64,000 nt of DNA from Balanoglossus misakiensis (Eukaryota > Hemichordata). Positions within the stretch are counted from its first letter, which is position 1. Each line of letters opens with the position of its first letter. Positions 40,901 through 53,237 of this stretch are shown piece by piece. A program made the translations under genes and the position numbers. Where the stretch lies: NCBI GenBank assembly GCA_040954595.2, contig CM082586.2:5704001-5768000 (forward strand), written 5' to 3'. The notes under the pieces were generated by a model. The model was not told where the DNA came from and did no database searches. It saw nothing but the letters and a program-made list of their open reading frames with translations.

Positions 40901-43900
40901 ACCAATCATCACACGGGGGATACACAACTTTACAGGGCAGCGTTCCTCCTGGGATAGAATTTTACATATTGTCTCAGAATTCATGGCGACCCCAAATTTC
41001 TAGGTTTTTTTCCAAGGGCTATTTAATCACTCTGTCATCATAAAATCAATTTGTGGGAAGGACTAGATTTAAAATATCCCTGTTGTTCTCTGAGCTCACG
41101 GTATACTAACTGTAGCAAAATATAGCTTAGGGGGAAGTTGTATTATAAATGTGTCTGTATCTATATTTATTTCTTCTGACAACACGGTTTCTTGCCTATA
41201 TTGGTAGATTAACGAATGCGGTTCGTTTATTAGATTATCTTCAGCGTCAGACTTTCATATGCATGTCACTCGTGCATAGCATCCCTACGAGGTACATATC
41301 GACATATAAGCATTTCTAAATATAGAAAATACGACATTGGTTGATGGAAAGTACAAGGATTTCAAACAGCTACAGCTACTATCCATTTGACTACTTATAC
41401 ATGTAGTTAGTTATTTCTGTTCACAAAGAATGAAAAAAAACAGGCAAATTTTACTTATTTTTGATGTATGATAATGATAAATTTTGGTTCGCTCCTGCGG
41501 CATAACTGTTTGCATGAGTGGAGATTTAATATACACAGGACATCACCAGTAAATCCTAGATATTGATACGTATAAGTCATTGCATCATTGGCCAAGCCAA
41601 ACGATCTTTCACCTAAGCGTCAGCTGTGTTCTGTGCTGTGTATGTATGTGCCCATAGTTCTTGACTGGTGTGGTTTTAAAATGTCCTATAATAAGCATTT
41701 ATGAGGTTTAGGGAGATTTTCCTAGTGAAAAACATGATTGGGTCTTAAGATGTCTTTGACAAATATTTCCATGGCACAGATACATTTACAATGCAAACAT
41801 TGTTTTATTCCGGCAAAATAAAATGTCACAAAGTCTGCCTTAGGGCTGATCAGTAGATGTCTCCTAAAATAGACAGAGATCTTAAAAAATTAAAGGTACT
41901 TTGGCGCCTGGCAGGGACTGTATTAAATTTTCACCACTATCCTACAGTCCTACACCTACGTACTGCAACTTGGGCAATTGTACCCAAATGCATCCAGGCA
42001 TACCGTACCGGTACATACTACCTAATTAGAAGGACTGATTTATTTCTATGTACCGGTAGTCACATGGTTCTGTTTTATTTAAGTTAGTCTAAGCTGTTCA
42101 GGCTTCCTTGACTATTGTAATGCAAGACACCTGGTGTGATTTGATGTTATGTGTCTGATTGACTGAATACAATAAATTATTTTCATTCATGTTGGACAAC
42201 AAATCTAACTTGATTAACCCCTTCAAATTCAGTGTTTTGGGACAATTACTTCAGACTTTGAAGAAGAAGAATCGAGAATAACAAACATAAACCATCTGAT
42301 TACAAGGACATAGGAACTGTAATTGACAGGCATATTTTCACGAAAACAATGTTGCCGTTATCCCCATGTTCGCTCCTAACCTTGTTGACACCATCACACA
42401 GAATTGATGACGGTCAAAGTTCTGTGTACCCCAAACCAAATCAGGGGATCACTTTTAATTGCTTCATCTGTGCAAACCTTAATTGATTTGATGATGTTTG
42501 TGCGCTTTTGAACTCTTATATGATTGTGAATGTCAGCTAATATCGCTTGTCAATTTACAACTGTTATCAACAACACGCACGATGGCATCACGCGATACTT
42601 TTTGTCAACTGTATTACTGCCTATACTCTTCCATGTTAATGCTGAAGTTGGATGAGGTACGTCATGTGTTTCATATATTCAATTGAACAAAGCTAAGCAC
42701 AAAAACCAATACTATGCTTCTTTTGGATTAAATTTGAGTTATAACTTAACCATTTGAATCAGCAGTGGAAAATTCTCCCAAAATTGTATGAAACTATGTA
42801 TGAAACTAAATGTGTTCCCAGCTTTGTGACTGGGATGTGGAAAATTTGTGGATACCAGATGTACAGAAAAACTCACAAAGGGTAAAATGTTCATTAAGCA
42901 AAGCATTCGCCTCGACGTTTAGAAATTTGATTCCAATCGTATGTACTAAAAGAATTGTAATAAAATGTCATTAACAAAATAGATATCTATGTTCCCATCG
43001 GCATTAATTTTGCCATTTGCGTCAGAGAAAAGTAATTTTCCTTTATATATATTTGCACTGCAGTTTCTGTATTGAAGGATAACAATTCGTGTTCACTTTT
43101 TTGACGATACAATATGTTCATTTTGAATGTCTAAATACAGCAAAGAAACCTTACATGCTGTCTTGTCACGGTATTTTAGTAGTCCAGTCCAGTTCATTGA
43201 TTTCCCATTTTTGGCACCAAAACACAATTACATACAAAGCGAGATAAAATGATATGCAGACAGACAGGCAGACGAGCAGGGGTTTCTTGACACCAAACCT
43301 GCCTTGCTAGTAGGTTATTAAAAGCTTGTCTCATGCGAATGGAAAGTTTGTGATATTTAAGTTGTCCTTTGAAACAGATCCTAAGAAGGCCCACATATGT
43401 GTAAATCGAGTCAACATACATGTACCGGTATCTATGGCACTCTGGAACCATTTCTTTGAAATATATTCGTTTCCGGTAGCGTTTTCATCCGAGCACAGGT
43501 ACAAATGTAGGTCAACAAAGCCAGAGCACAAGAATGGGCTTTTAGTAGAATCCTGCAGATTTTCTTGTAAATTATTCAGATGTCCTATTTGAAGTGGTTA
43601 GGTATACTGGAGCCGACGGTGTATTCTATTATCTCAAGTGGTTTCTCCGTGGATTTGGTTTGTTACAAGACGAATGCAGGGTCATGATCCCACTTCGACT
43701 GATGAACAGCTAAAGTTTCGGGGGGTTGTTTATTGACAACCTCAATTTTCATCAGCTAGCCCCCGCATTTCAAATTCAACCACAAACATGTCACCCTTAA
43801 TGTGTGCACATTTCAGATAGTCAATGACAAAAGATGTTCTGTACGGTATAGTTGTTTTAAACAGGTTTTTCCATTTTTTGTCTAACACTGATATTTTCCG

Positions 43901-44118
43901 AATGGTGCAATTTTTTCATGAATTACACTCTGAATTAAGTGCATATAGAAAGAGATGCTTTGTATCATTTATGTACGTGTGACACTCATTTGTTATTTAT
44001 CCTGCTCACATGCAATCTTTCACTCAGTGTATTGTAACATTTGCCTATTGCTCCTACAACATGCATCCTGTGTTTAGTTCAACCGTTACTCTTTACTGCT
44101 GTTTTTCTCTTATATTAG
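37979..44118. other. Gene-poor region
   Basis: No exon or repeat of note was supported on either strand, apart from two TACCGGTA octamers near 42.0 kb. Confidence 0.4.
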
Positions 44119-44230
44119 AGCGCCTGATCATGCTGTACGCCCCAACAGTTTCTTAATAACCCGTTTCGTTCCTTCCGACGAAGTAATTGCATTCCTAACT
44201 ACGCTGCTAACCGACCCGTTAAAATGGTAG
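44119..44230 (+). CDS. Candidate terminal exon of an unrecognised protein
   Basis: A long pyrimidine tract and acceptor (GCTGTTTTTCTCTTATATTAG) open a 36-residue frame ending in TAG (44,228-44,230). It reads APDHAVRPNSFLITRFVPSD then EVIAFLTTLLTDPLKW, composition typical of a folded protein. It enters in phase 2. No partner exon or family was recognised, and a strong GTAAGTC donor just after the stop (44,246) argues for caution. Confidence 0.25.
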
Positions 44231-47200
44231 CCACGAGCAAAGTTTGTAAGTCTCTCTGATTACATTATGATTGGGGTTACATGGAGCAAGCAATCGTTCC
44301 GCTTTGTGGGCGCACAAGCTCATTTTCAGATTGCCCTAGTCAATTTCCCGTCATAACCGGCGAGATAGTTTCACTAATATATGAACATCTTGATCCCCGC
44401 AACCTGCACACAGAGAATAATGATCTTTTAAATGTATGGTTCCATATGAGCTTTTCATTGCGTGCAGATGAATAGTTTGCATCCTACATACCCGGAAGGA
44501 TAAATGTGGTCTTAGTTTCAGAGTAGAAAATAATCTCCCGTTTCTCGTAACCAATAAGTTACCTTCTGGATATAACTACACGCGTTGCAAGTAAAATACT
44601 AAAGTTCAGATGGTACTTTGCAGGTAGACTAAAACTTACGTCATGTGGGTAGGCAAGCGTGAAAAACCCGTGGAATAATTAATCACCAGGGAATGCTTAG
44701 TGACCCTATTCTGTGTTAAAGCTTCAAGGGAAGTTTATATCCATGCCTGTCTGTCTGTCCATCTGCGCATGTTTCATTCTGCCGCTATAACATATATGTA
44801 TGCGCCTGTCAATTCGTTGTATGGAATCAAAATGATACGTTAAAAACTTGTCTTGATGACATGTTACGTGAGATGTTTTCTGACAACTGTACGTGGTGTG
44901 GAATCCGAAACACCTCCACCAAAAGTGCAGACAACAATATTAATGATTATTCCTAACAAGGCAATTATACATGTTAACATATAACAGGAATTCAAGGTTA
45001 CTGTAGATAAGGCTTGGTTCTACATTCAATAGCTTTTTTTCAGTTGGTGTCTTGATTGAGTAGATAAGTACGATGGGCGATGAAGACATTTGTCTTTAGA
45101 GAGTGGCTGCTTTTTATTTTGACTCAGTGATTGATCTACCGGTATATGGCGGTTGCAAAATATTGCGTAGGATAAGCTTGCTTTCTTCGCATCAGTTGAC
45201 TTGGTCGGTTTGCTAGAAGTATCTTTTTTTCATGGACTCTAATCGCTGTGGGTTAATTGTGTGAGTTTCGCTGTCCAACTTGGCTACTTAAAGGTGATAT
45301 TTGATCTATGATTAATTTGAAAAATTGATGTGTGTGATACAGCAATGATTCCTATTCATATAACAATAAAGTGTAATGTCTGATATGCTTCCAGTTCATT
45401 GTGCCCACTTCCATATGGACGAGTATCACTACAAGACCTCCATTTAACTAATGGGGTGCATATGCCGGAAAGAGGGATTTTAATACTGATTTCTTGAAGT
45501 TCAACGTCAGTAATGTTGGTACATTGATCACGACAATTAACGTATTCTAGGTTTTACGCTTAATAAATTTGCGGTCATCATTTCGGTGACATTAAACAGT
45601 GAAAAAATCCAAGAATATGCGACTCTGTCTCCGTGGTGGCCGACTTCCATTTCATATTGAGATTTTGGACTGTACCATTGTATTAAATGGGTGGTTTCAT
45701 TTCTCTAACAGAAATGTCACACTCGAGACACAGTTAAAGCATTTTAGAAGCAAGAGCTGTCATTTATCTTGTGGTGGAATGCTTGAAGATTCAATTTATG
45801 AAAGAAAATTGTTTCTGAAGTATCGGTAGGAAATGGTGTTATGTCGAATATTGCCTGTTTTCATTAGCGCGGCACGTTTAACTTACGGATACTTCAGAAA
45901 AGGGGGATTTTATGGCTCTTATTACGATGCATCTGGTTACATAGCACCTAAGTGCAAAATGCGGTTACGATGAACAGATATTACCTGTTAATGTACTTTC
46001 AAATTGCGTTGTTGCTATCAACGTAACTCCTAATGGCATTTGTATTTGCCAGAATTGATTTCCTAAACGACACGCGTTTCATTGGTTTTACATTTAATTG
46101 CATATTTTCTCAAAACGGATTTATTTCCGAGTGGAAAAGTGGACTGTTCAAGATGATATGAATTTATATGCCTGGATTGCCGGCTATTGTAGCAAATTGC
46201 ATCCAACATCCCTGAGATATGTTCTATTTTTATTACATGGCTATGAAATACCTACACATATCATATATTGACACGAATTTTCCTAATATGGATGTTTTAT
46301 GACTCCGTTCGGGGTGAAGATCTACCAGGGGTTATAAATCATAAGAATCCAAAAGATATTACTACTGACAACAAGATAAATCTGTGTGTCTACTTGTGTT
46401 TCATGACTCTGTGCTCGTTTGTGAGCCAGAAACGACCTGGATATCAGAATAATTTACATCATGGGATTAACTACCACGATTGGCGGTCTGAACTTGAAGC
46501 ACAATACATGCAGATGTCATTAATGGAATGTGTGAATCTTAGAATCCAGAGGGTAGCTTATTGTAGAAACCAATTCAAATATAGACACTAATGCTATTAT
46601 AGTTGCTTTGCGTCAAAGAAGGTATGGTGAAAATTTTTACTCTGACGGATAAAATACTGATTCTTTGTGAGTCTTATTCCGTTTGCGTGATGCATTTTTA
46701 TTTCGGTTATCTATACATGACGCACACAATATTGCTTCTGCAACGTGCTCTCGATAAATGTTCTGGAATCATCTGATCAGTTTCTACGATAATAATGCGT
46801 TCTCATGCTATTCAGAATTCTTATTGATGTTTTAGAGATGACACAGTTTTGTGATACAGACAACTATTTCAAACGAACCTTTAGGCCGTGTTCGACCCAT
46901 TTGTATTCACAAATTAAAAGGCAACAAGCTTAGTTTGTATATCGCCATGTCATATTACTCTCATTTATTCATCAATGATACGGGCAAATTACATCAATGA
47001 AATTCAAATTTCTGTATGTTTTTGTATAACATTTCATTGGCTAGACCCTACTTTCATATATCTTAACAAGCATTCACACGTCACTTGCATATTACATGAT
47101 CATGTTAAGCAAATTTCTATGCATATTGAACAAGCAACACAATTTTTCAATTAATGTCCCGAATGAAGAATGTTTTTGCATGTACTTGGGCATATGGTAC

Positions 47201-49709
47201 AGGAAAAAAGGATCTAGTACTTTAGGGTGCCTGGAATTGATCAACCATCAACATGCCGAGATTGAGACGATGGTAAAGGCCGACAGTCGATTCCCAGCTG
47301 ACAGTTGAAGGAATTATACACTATCAGATTCACAGAACACTGAAATGGACTTGTGGTTCGGGTCAGTTTGTTAACATTCGCGTGAGCGGTTCTGTGTAAC
47401 CTTATCGCTGCGTTTTTGTCTGAACTGTTTGGCAAGTTTAAACCAACAACAGTATCCAGTTGTTCTATTGAATTACTCTCAGAACAACAAAAGTACAAGT
47501 GACTAGTCTAAACCAGTGTATATAGTATATAATTTAAGATTCTGCATGTTTTTGTATGTATCATAATTTTATCGGCGAAACACAAGCTCTTGGTTTTATC
47601 TAACGTGTAATCATTATTTCAAAACAGTATTTAGTTGTGACTTGTATGAACGACAAGCCTGGGTATTACCCGGTTTATTAAACTGGCGAAGTGTGTCAGT
47701 CCTAATCACATTCTAATCCATATGTGGATATTCCCTAAAGATTATGACATTGATTTTCAAGAGATGGCTATAACTAATCCACATAACTCGCAGCAGATCT
47801 TTTCTGTCATCAAGGATGGCTTCTGTTCGTCCGAAGGCATATGGTAGTGCAACACATCTTGTACTGACGACAAGTTGATCTGCGATTATCTGTTAATGTT
47901 TATCATCACACACAAGCTCAGGGCAAAGGCCACCATGCACCATGCAGATGATGAGTAATAAGATTCATCGTGTATAAGCACACCTGCATTAAGTATGGAG
48001 TGACGCGGTGTGGTGGTCATCTAAGCAAATAAACATGCAACAGACATCTGCCATCTGTGTATTTTTGTGACACGACAGTGTAGGTCAACGTACGACCCCA
48101 TGTATTTTCTATTTCTCACATTATTGGAGTGTACGCCCAAAAATAGCCGCCATTTACGAACTACATAAAAAATTGGAAGTGAAATTAAAGTAATGCACCA
48201 TATTGTGTGGAGTTAAAATGCCTTGTTGTAAGATGTTAAACTACTTAGCATCTTAGGCCAGATGGGAATTGGTCCATTAGTTACACAAATTCAGTAATTG
48301 CATGTCGAAATGGCATTGTTAAGTTCACTGATAAGGTGGCATCACCTTCATCAGCCTTACTGCTTTTTTTAAATGCACTTCTATCACCTTAACGTGCGTC
48401 CTTGGAATTTGAACTGAGGTCGCGTCTATTCTTGAGTACAATTGTGTTTATCTACTTTTACCTGACTTTGATTTGTGTATTGCCACAAACAACCCACACG
48501 CCAAACTGTTTATGAATATGTGCAGATTGTATATGGGTAAATCAATACTTTAACTGAAAATACAATTTCAAGTTGACGAGAAATCTTTATTGGCAAAGGT
48601 CAAAGTAAATACGGTAACAAGTTAAATGCCTTGGAGATGAAATTAGGCTTATTATTTTGCATACGATGCATACGCCAGGTATAATGTTCACTTCTGGGAC
48701 AAAACTTTGAATTGAAGCTGTCAGCGATAATACTGCCATCCGACTAAAGTACTTAAGTGCAAACTTTCTCAACAGATCATATCAGACTACTTGGAATGGA
48801 AGTTTACCAGAGAGTCGCCACTAATCAAAACCATCTGACGCCGAAGTCATCGATTCGCCCTAAATATCGACGGGGTGTAAATCCCACACCCACTGAAAAA
48901 GGCCTGACGCTTTTCCATCATCATTCAGTTGCCTGTTTATTGTCGTCGAGGGCAAATCACAGTTTTCAGGCACCGGTATTGACGCGTAAAGCATCGTCTT
49001 TCCGCATGTAACGCCATGATGACACAGTCAGTGGGGTGGTTAATGCAGAAAGCTTGTTCGCCAAATCGTTAAATTGTACGGATAATAACCCACAGTGTAA
49101 GAGATTAAAACACTAAACGGAAACCTAGCTTTACAGAGAAAAAGCTTTCGCACTATGTTATCTTTCCTGCACTGAATTTCATATATTACAAACATGTACC
49201 GGCACAGTCAAAGAAAATCGCACAGAAAATTGATTTGTTGAATAAGTGCAAAGGAAGTGAACTACACTAATATTCTATCTATTAACAGTAGACATTTAAA
49301 AACAGATCGCTCGCGAGTGAGAATACATATATGGGCACTTCCACGTCGCGCATGTTGATACATTCACATGGCCCCAATACACCAATAACTTTTCCAGTAA
49401 CAAGAGGGGATACATTTGCATTTCCCATTTCCGCACCTGCTACTCTGTAGGATTTTGTTCAAATGCAAATGAAACATCTAAACATCTAATGCTTTCACGG
49501 GATGAAAATAGCATCGATTCAAGTTCCTGGGTGTATTACACGAACATTGCATCTGATCATCGTAGCTGAAAACCGAACAGCCATTTTATATTACAGAGTC
49601 TACTTCTTAATGGAACACACACCCATCATAATAATGGTATCCTTAAACATAAATATTCTTCTGGGAAGGACCGGTCAGTGAATTCACGATCGCTCGATAT
49701 CTACCATAC
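44231..49709. other. Gene-poor region
   Basis: Several open frames of 60-107 codons occur on both strands, such as 46,268-46,591 plus, but none is bounded by good splice sites or has a recognisable domain. Confidence 0.4.
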
Positions 49710-49851
49710 CTTTAAAAATTGATTTGCTGTATCTTGAGAAAACGCTGCGAGATATTTCAAGCGGAAACGTTCGTGATGAAGAGATTTTGTCTCTCTCTTT
49801 AAGAATGTGTCGATGATATCTATCTCGCTCTAAGTATCTTCCACAAGGTCT
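49710..49851 (-). CDS. Candidate internal exon of an unrecognised minus-strand gene
   Basis: A 142-base block lies between a good acceptor (TTTGTCATCTTACACCTCAG) and a TTTAAAG|GTATGG donor. One frame is open throughout, phase 0 in and phase 1 out, encoding about 47 strongly basic residues: RPCGRYLERDRYHRHILKER, then DKISSSRTFPLE and SRYSKSIFK. No family was recognised. Confidence 0.3.
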
Positions 49852-50594
49852 CTGAGGTGTAAGATGACAAATCATTCGTCTGATTGTTGGTGTGAGATTT
49901 TGACGTCAGTATCACTATAACAGAGAACTTCATAGGTGTATGCTCCAAAATGACTCTTTGTCTATGCAGTGGGGCCAAGTGTGTGGGTCTATTTTTAATC
50001 GTTGTGAGTATGGACATGGGAAATGTTTCTAGTTTTACCCAATGTGAACCTGGTACATGATACTGCATCAACTAACTGGAAGCGGCTCAGTTGGTTTCGA
50101 TGAATGTGTACGTGGGCTGCAGGAGCCGTAGGAAATTTCAATGAAACTTTCATGTCAAGGGCAACATGACGCATACAGAAGGTTTCAAATGAAAATAATT
50201 TAGTTCTAATAGTAAAGTCTCCTCTCCATTTGGACCTTCACGTTTTGTCTAATTACAGGGACACGCCGTGAACGGTTCCATTACTTTTTACGTGACAAAA
50301 ATGCAAGGAAGCTTAATTGGGGTATGCATGTCAAGACATCTAAGCATGTACATTATAAGAATTCTATAAATATTATATTATCTCGTTTGGGAGTTTACTG
50401 TTATTGTTATATTAACCACTTTGGGAGCTCAACTTCAAATCAGAAAAAGAGCTAAAAACAATTTTCATATCATCTTGGTGTATCAACTTATCACCTCCAG
50501 TTATAGCGCGGTGTCGCGTGTCTTTCCCGCGTAATTATTGGATAATTATCAACTCGTTTATTTCATACTCGTGCTGAACTGGGCAACGTCACGC

Positions 50595-50885
50595 ATGTCG
50601 ATGGATAACAACTGTATCCAACGGCCTTTTATAATGAGTTCACTTGATAATAATGAAAATGCACCGTGCGAGTGTTTTGAATTTGGAAACAATTATAAGT
50701 ACATGTGTACTTTGGCGTTTAAAAATAGCCACTGTATGACCATGTACTCAGAGACACCATTTTATCTGCAATGGAACATATGCCATGAGCGGCTACGAAG
50801 GCTCTACGCGCCAGCTTCGAATTCTCTTGAAAACAATGACTCAAATCCCTCTCTGCTATTAATATCCAGCGTCCAGCATACTTGA
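50595..50885 (+). CDS. Open frame of 96 residues with seven cysteines, unrecognised
   Basis: From ATG at 50,595 the frame runs to TGA at 50,885. It includes MSMDNNCIQRPF, NAPCECFEFG, YMCTLAFKNSHCMTMY and WNICHERLRRLY. Seven cysteines could suit a small secreted protein, but no strong signal peptide follows the ATG and no clear acceptor precedes it. It may be chance. Confidence 0.2.
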   Translation: MSMDNNCIQRPFIMSSLDNNENAPCECFEFGNNYKYMCTLAFKNSHCMTMYSETPFYLQWNICHERLRRLYAPASNSLENNDSNPSLLLISSVQHT

Positions 50886-53190
50886 TAGAATCTCGAGGGA
50901 GACTCCTTGGCAGGGAAGACTTTATGGTGCATGACTGTATGTAGTATAAGATCGAGGTTCGATAAGCCCTGTCTGCATGCGAGACATTATAGCATGTTAA
51001 GAGAAATCAAACATGGCAGTCGGTAAGCTGGCTCGGAGGTTTGAGTGAACCACCATTTAAACTTGGCAAACACTAAACCGTACGGCAACTATGTCACAGT
51101 ACTTAATCCCCGGCATTACTAGGGTGCAGGTGCTACAATTTCATCGATAAGATAAAAGAAGAAATATGAGATGAACACGCAGTTGTTCTCTTCTTAAATT
51201 ATGTATCTTTCTTTACATCATAACGGATTGGATGTTGGATTTATGCTGAGGAAAAATGTCATATTGTTAACACCACCGGGCTACAGTTATTCAGATCCTT
51301 CGATATGTACCTACAATCAAGAAGCAGGAAATGACCTATGTTGTGTGCGGTGCTATAAGATTTAATAAGCAGCCTCTAGCTTACCAGGTTTTAAAACCAC
51401 AGTCGATTCCTTTAGTCATGTCGGTGTGACTGTTATTATTTTTAACATGGAAGCTTATAAACAAATACAGTTCCAGACCTGCAGAAGTTTACATCACAAT
51501 TTGATTGTTTAGACAGACTCAGTGTTACAATCAATACAGTAAAATTATACGTTACTGCAATATCACAGATATTCATTAACGTCAAGTCTTGGTCGTTTAA
51601 AATAGTATTTACCGGTATACGGAGACTGTCCTTCAATTATGTTCATAGCAAACTAAAGCATGGGGATAGGCATGGAGTTTTGATGGAACATAACCACCCG
51701 TCTTAAAATGAGAAAATCTAAGTGTTGAGTAGTTGAACATGAGATAGAAGCGACGTTCTTAATTCTCAGTAAACAGTGGTTTGCATGTGAAATCAATGTA
51801 CTCCACCAATGGCAGAAAACTAAAAAGATTACGGCCTAATTCAGCCAGTTTCACAGCATGAGTTCCCCATAAGTGGGCACTAGTCCTCTATTCATGTCAC
51901 GAGAATGTTAAAGACAGATACTGAATACAATTTTATACCATTGTCTATAGTAATTCACAGTGAGAATAGCGATATAATGCACGGTAGAAGACATTGAAGT
52001 GCGCCACCACATAAACATCAGATATATGATTCAGTCATTTATCAACTTGGGCACTCCAAAACATTGGCGCTCTTCAGCATCTGATTTCGTTCAAACTTTG
52101 CCCGCTTTATCATCATCATTTGATCATCTTTGTGTTGTGTTTTGTCAAAGCCATCTATCCTTGTCACTTCTACTTTAGTTTCACACTCACTGCAGCTAAA
52201 TAACGGGATGTTCGAGTCATTATTTGTCAGCATCAGACGAGGATCATGTCATTTTGGAAGGGTTCAGGAACGGATCATATCAATTAACCTGGGGAGTTCC
52301 ATACAACGTGTAGGCGATATACCTCTTTGCAGTAAGTTTCTTGCAAATTCTCGTTTGGCCGCAAAACCCAGACTAGAATCCTAATGACCTGATTAGTAAA
52401 TTCCATGACCCACAAAAATGCCACAAGGCATTTATTAAAACACTACTTTCTCCAGACCCTGTTATCATTGTTCCATATATTGTGGAATGTACATCCTCAG
52501 ACAGACATGTTTACACTGAACACTAATTGGCAATAGGATATAATCACCACATCAAGCGATCTATCAGCTGTGCTTGTCCTCGTCTGTTACCGAGGTCATG
52601 TGTTTTTACTCTGGGACGTCCTTCAGACATTTGGCCTGTAGGTATGCACACATGTTTGAAGCAGCTATATAAATTTTAGGGTGGTGAAAAGTGTGACCAC
52701 TCTAAAGATAGCCGTTAAATGACGTACACTGAGCATAAAGAAAAGAAACCCAGCCACATGGCTATTGTTTTAAGTAGAACTGCAGCATTCCATTTAATGA
52801 AATTGACATGTACTCAGTGGCTACCAACATAAACATTTGAAAAACTTGATTGTACATGTGTGCTTTATGCAGAACACATGGTGGAAGTCAAATATTCCAA
52901 ACCCCGTTTTATAAGAAATGTAAGGTTTTGGTTCTAATATTTCAAGTACCATAATGACGATGGGCATTGAAATGGGTGAAAGTGTTCAACATGCCAGAAG
53001 CTGTTACTTTTGTTCCATGATGATGATGATGATGGCGGTGGGGGTTGTGGTGGTGTTGGTGGTTTTGGTGGTGGTGGCGGCGTGGGTGGTTGTGTTGGTG
53101 GTTTTGGTGGTGGTGGCGGCGTGGGTGGTGGTGTTGGTAGTTTTGGTGGTGGTGGCTGTGTGGGTGGTGGTGGTTTTGATGGTGGTGGTA

Positions 53191-53237
<47 letters not shown>

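Noticed and set aside
52042-52233. Minus-strand frame with FSCSECETKVEV, zinc-ribbon-like
   Set aside because: Only one cysteine pair is present, and there is a stop just upstream with no acceptor between.
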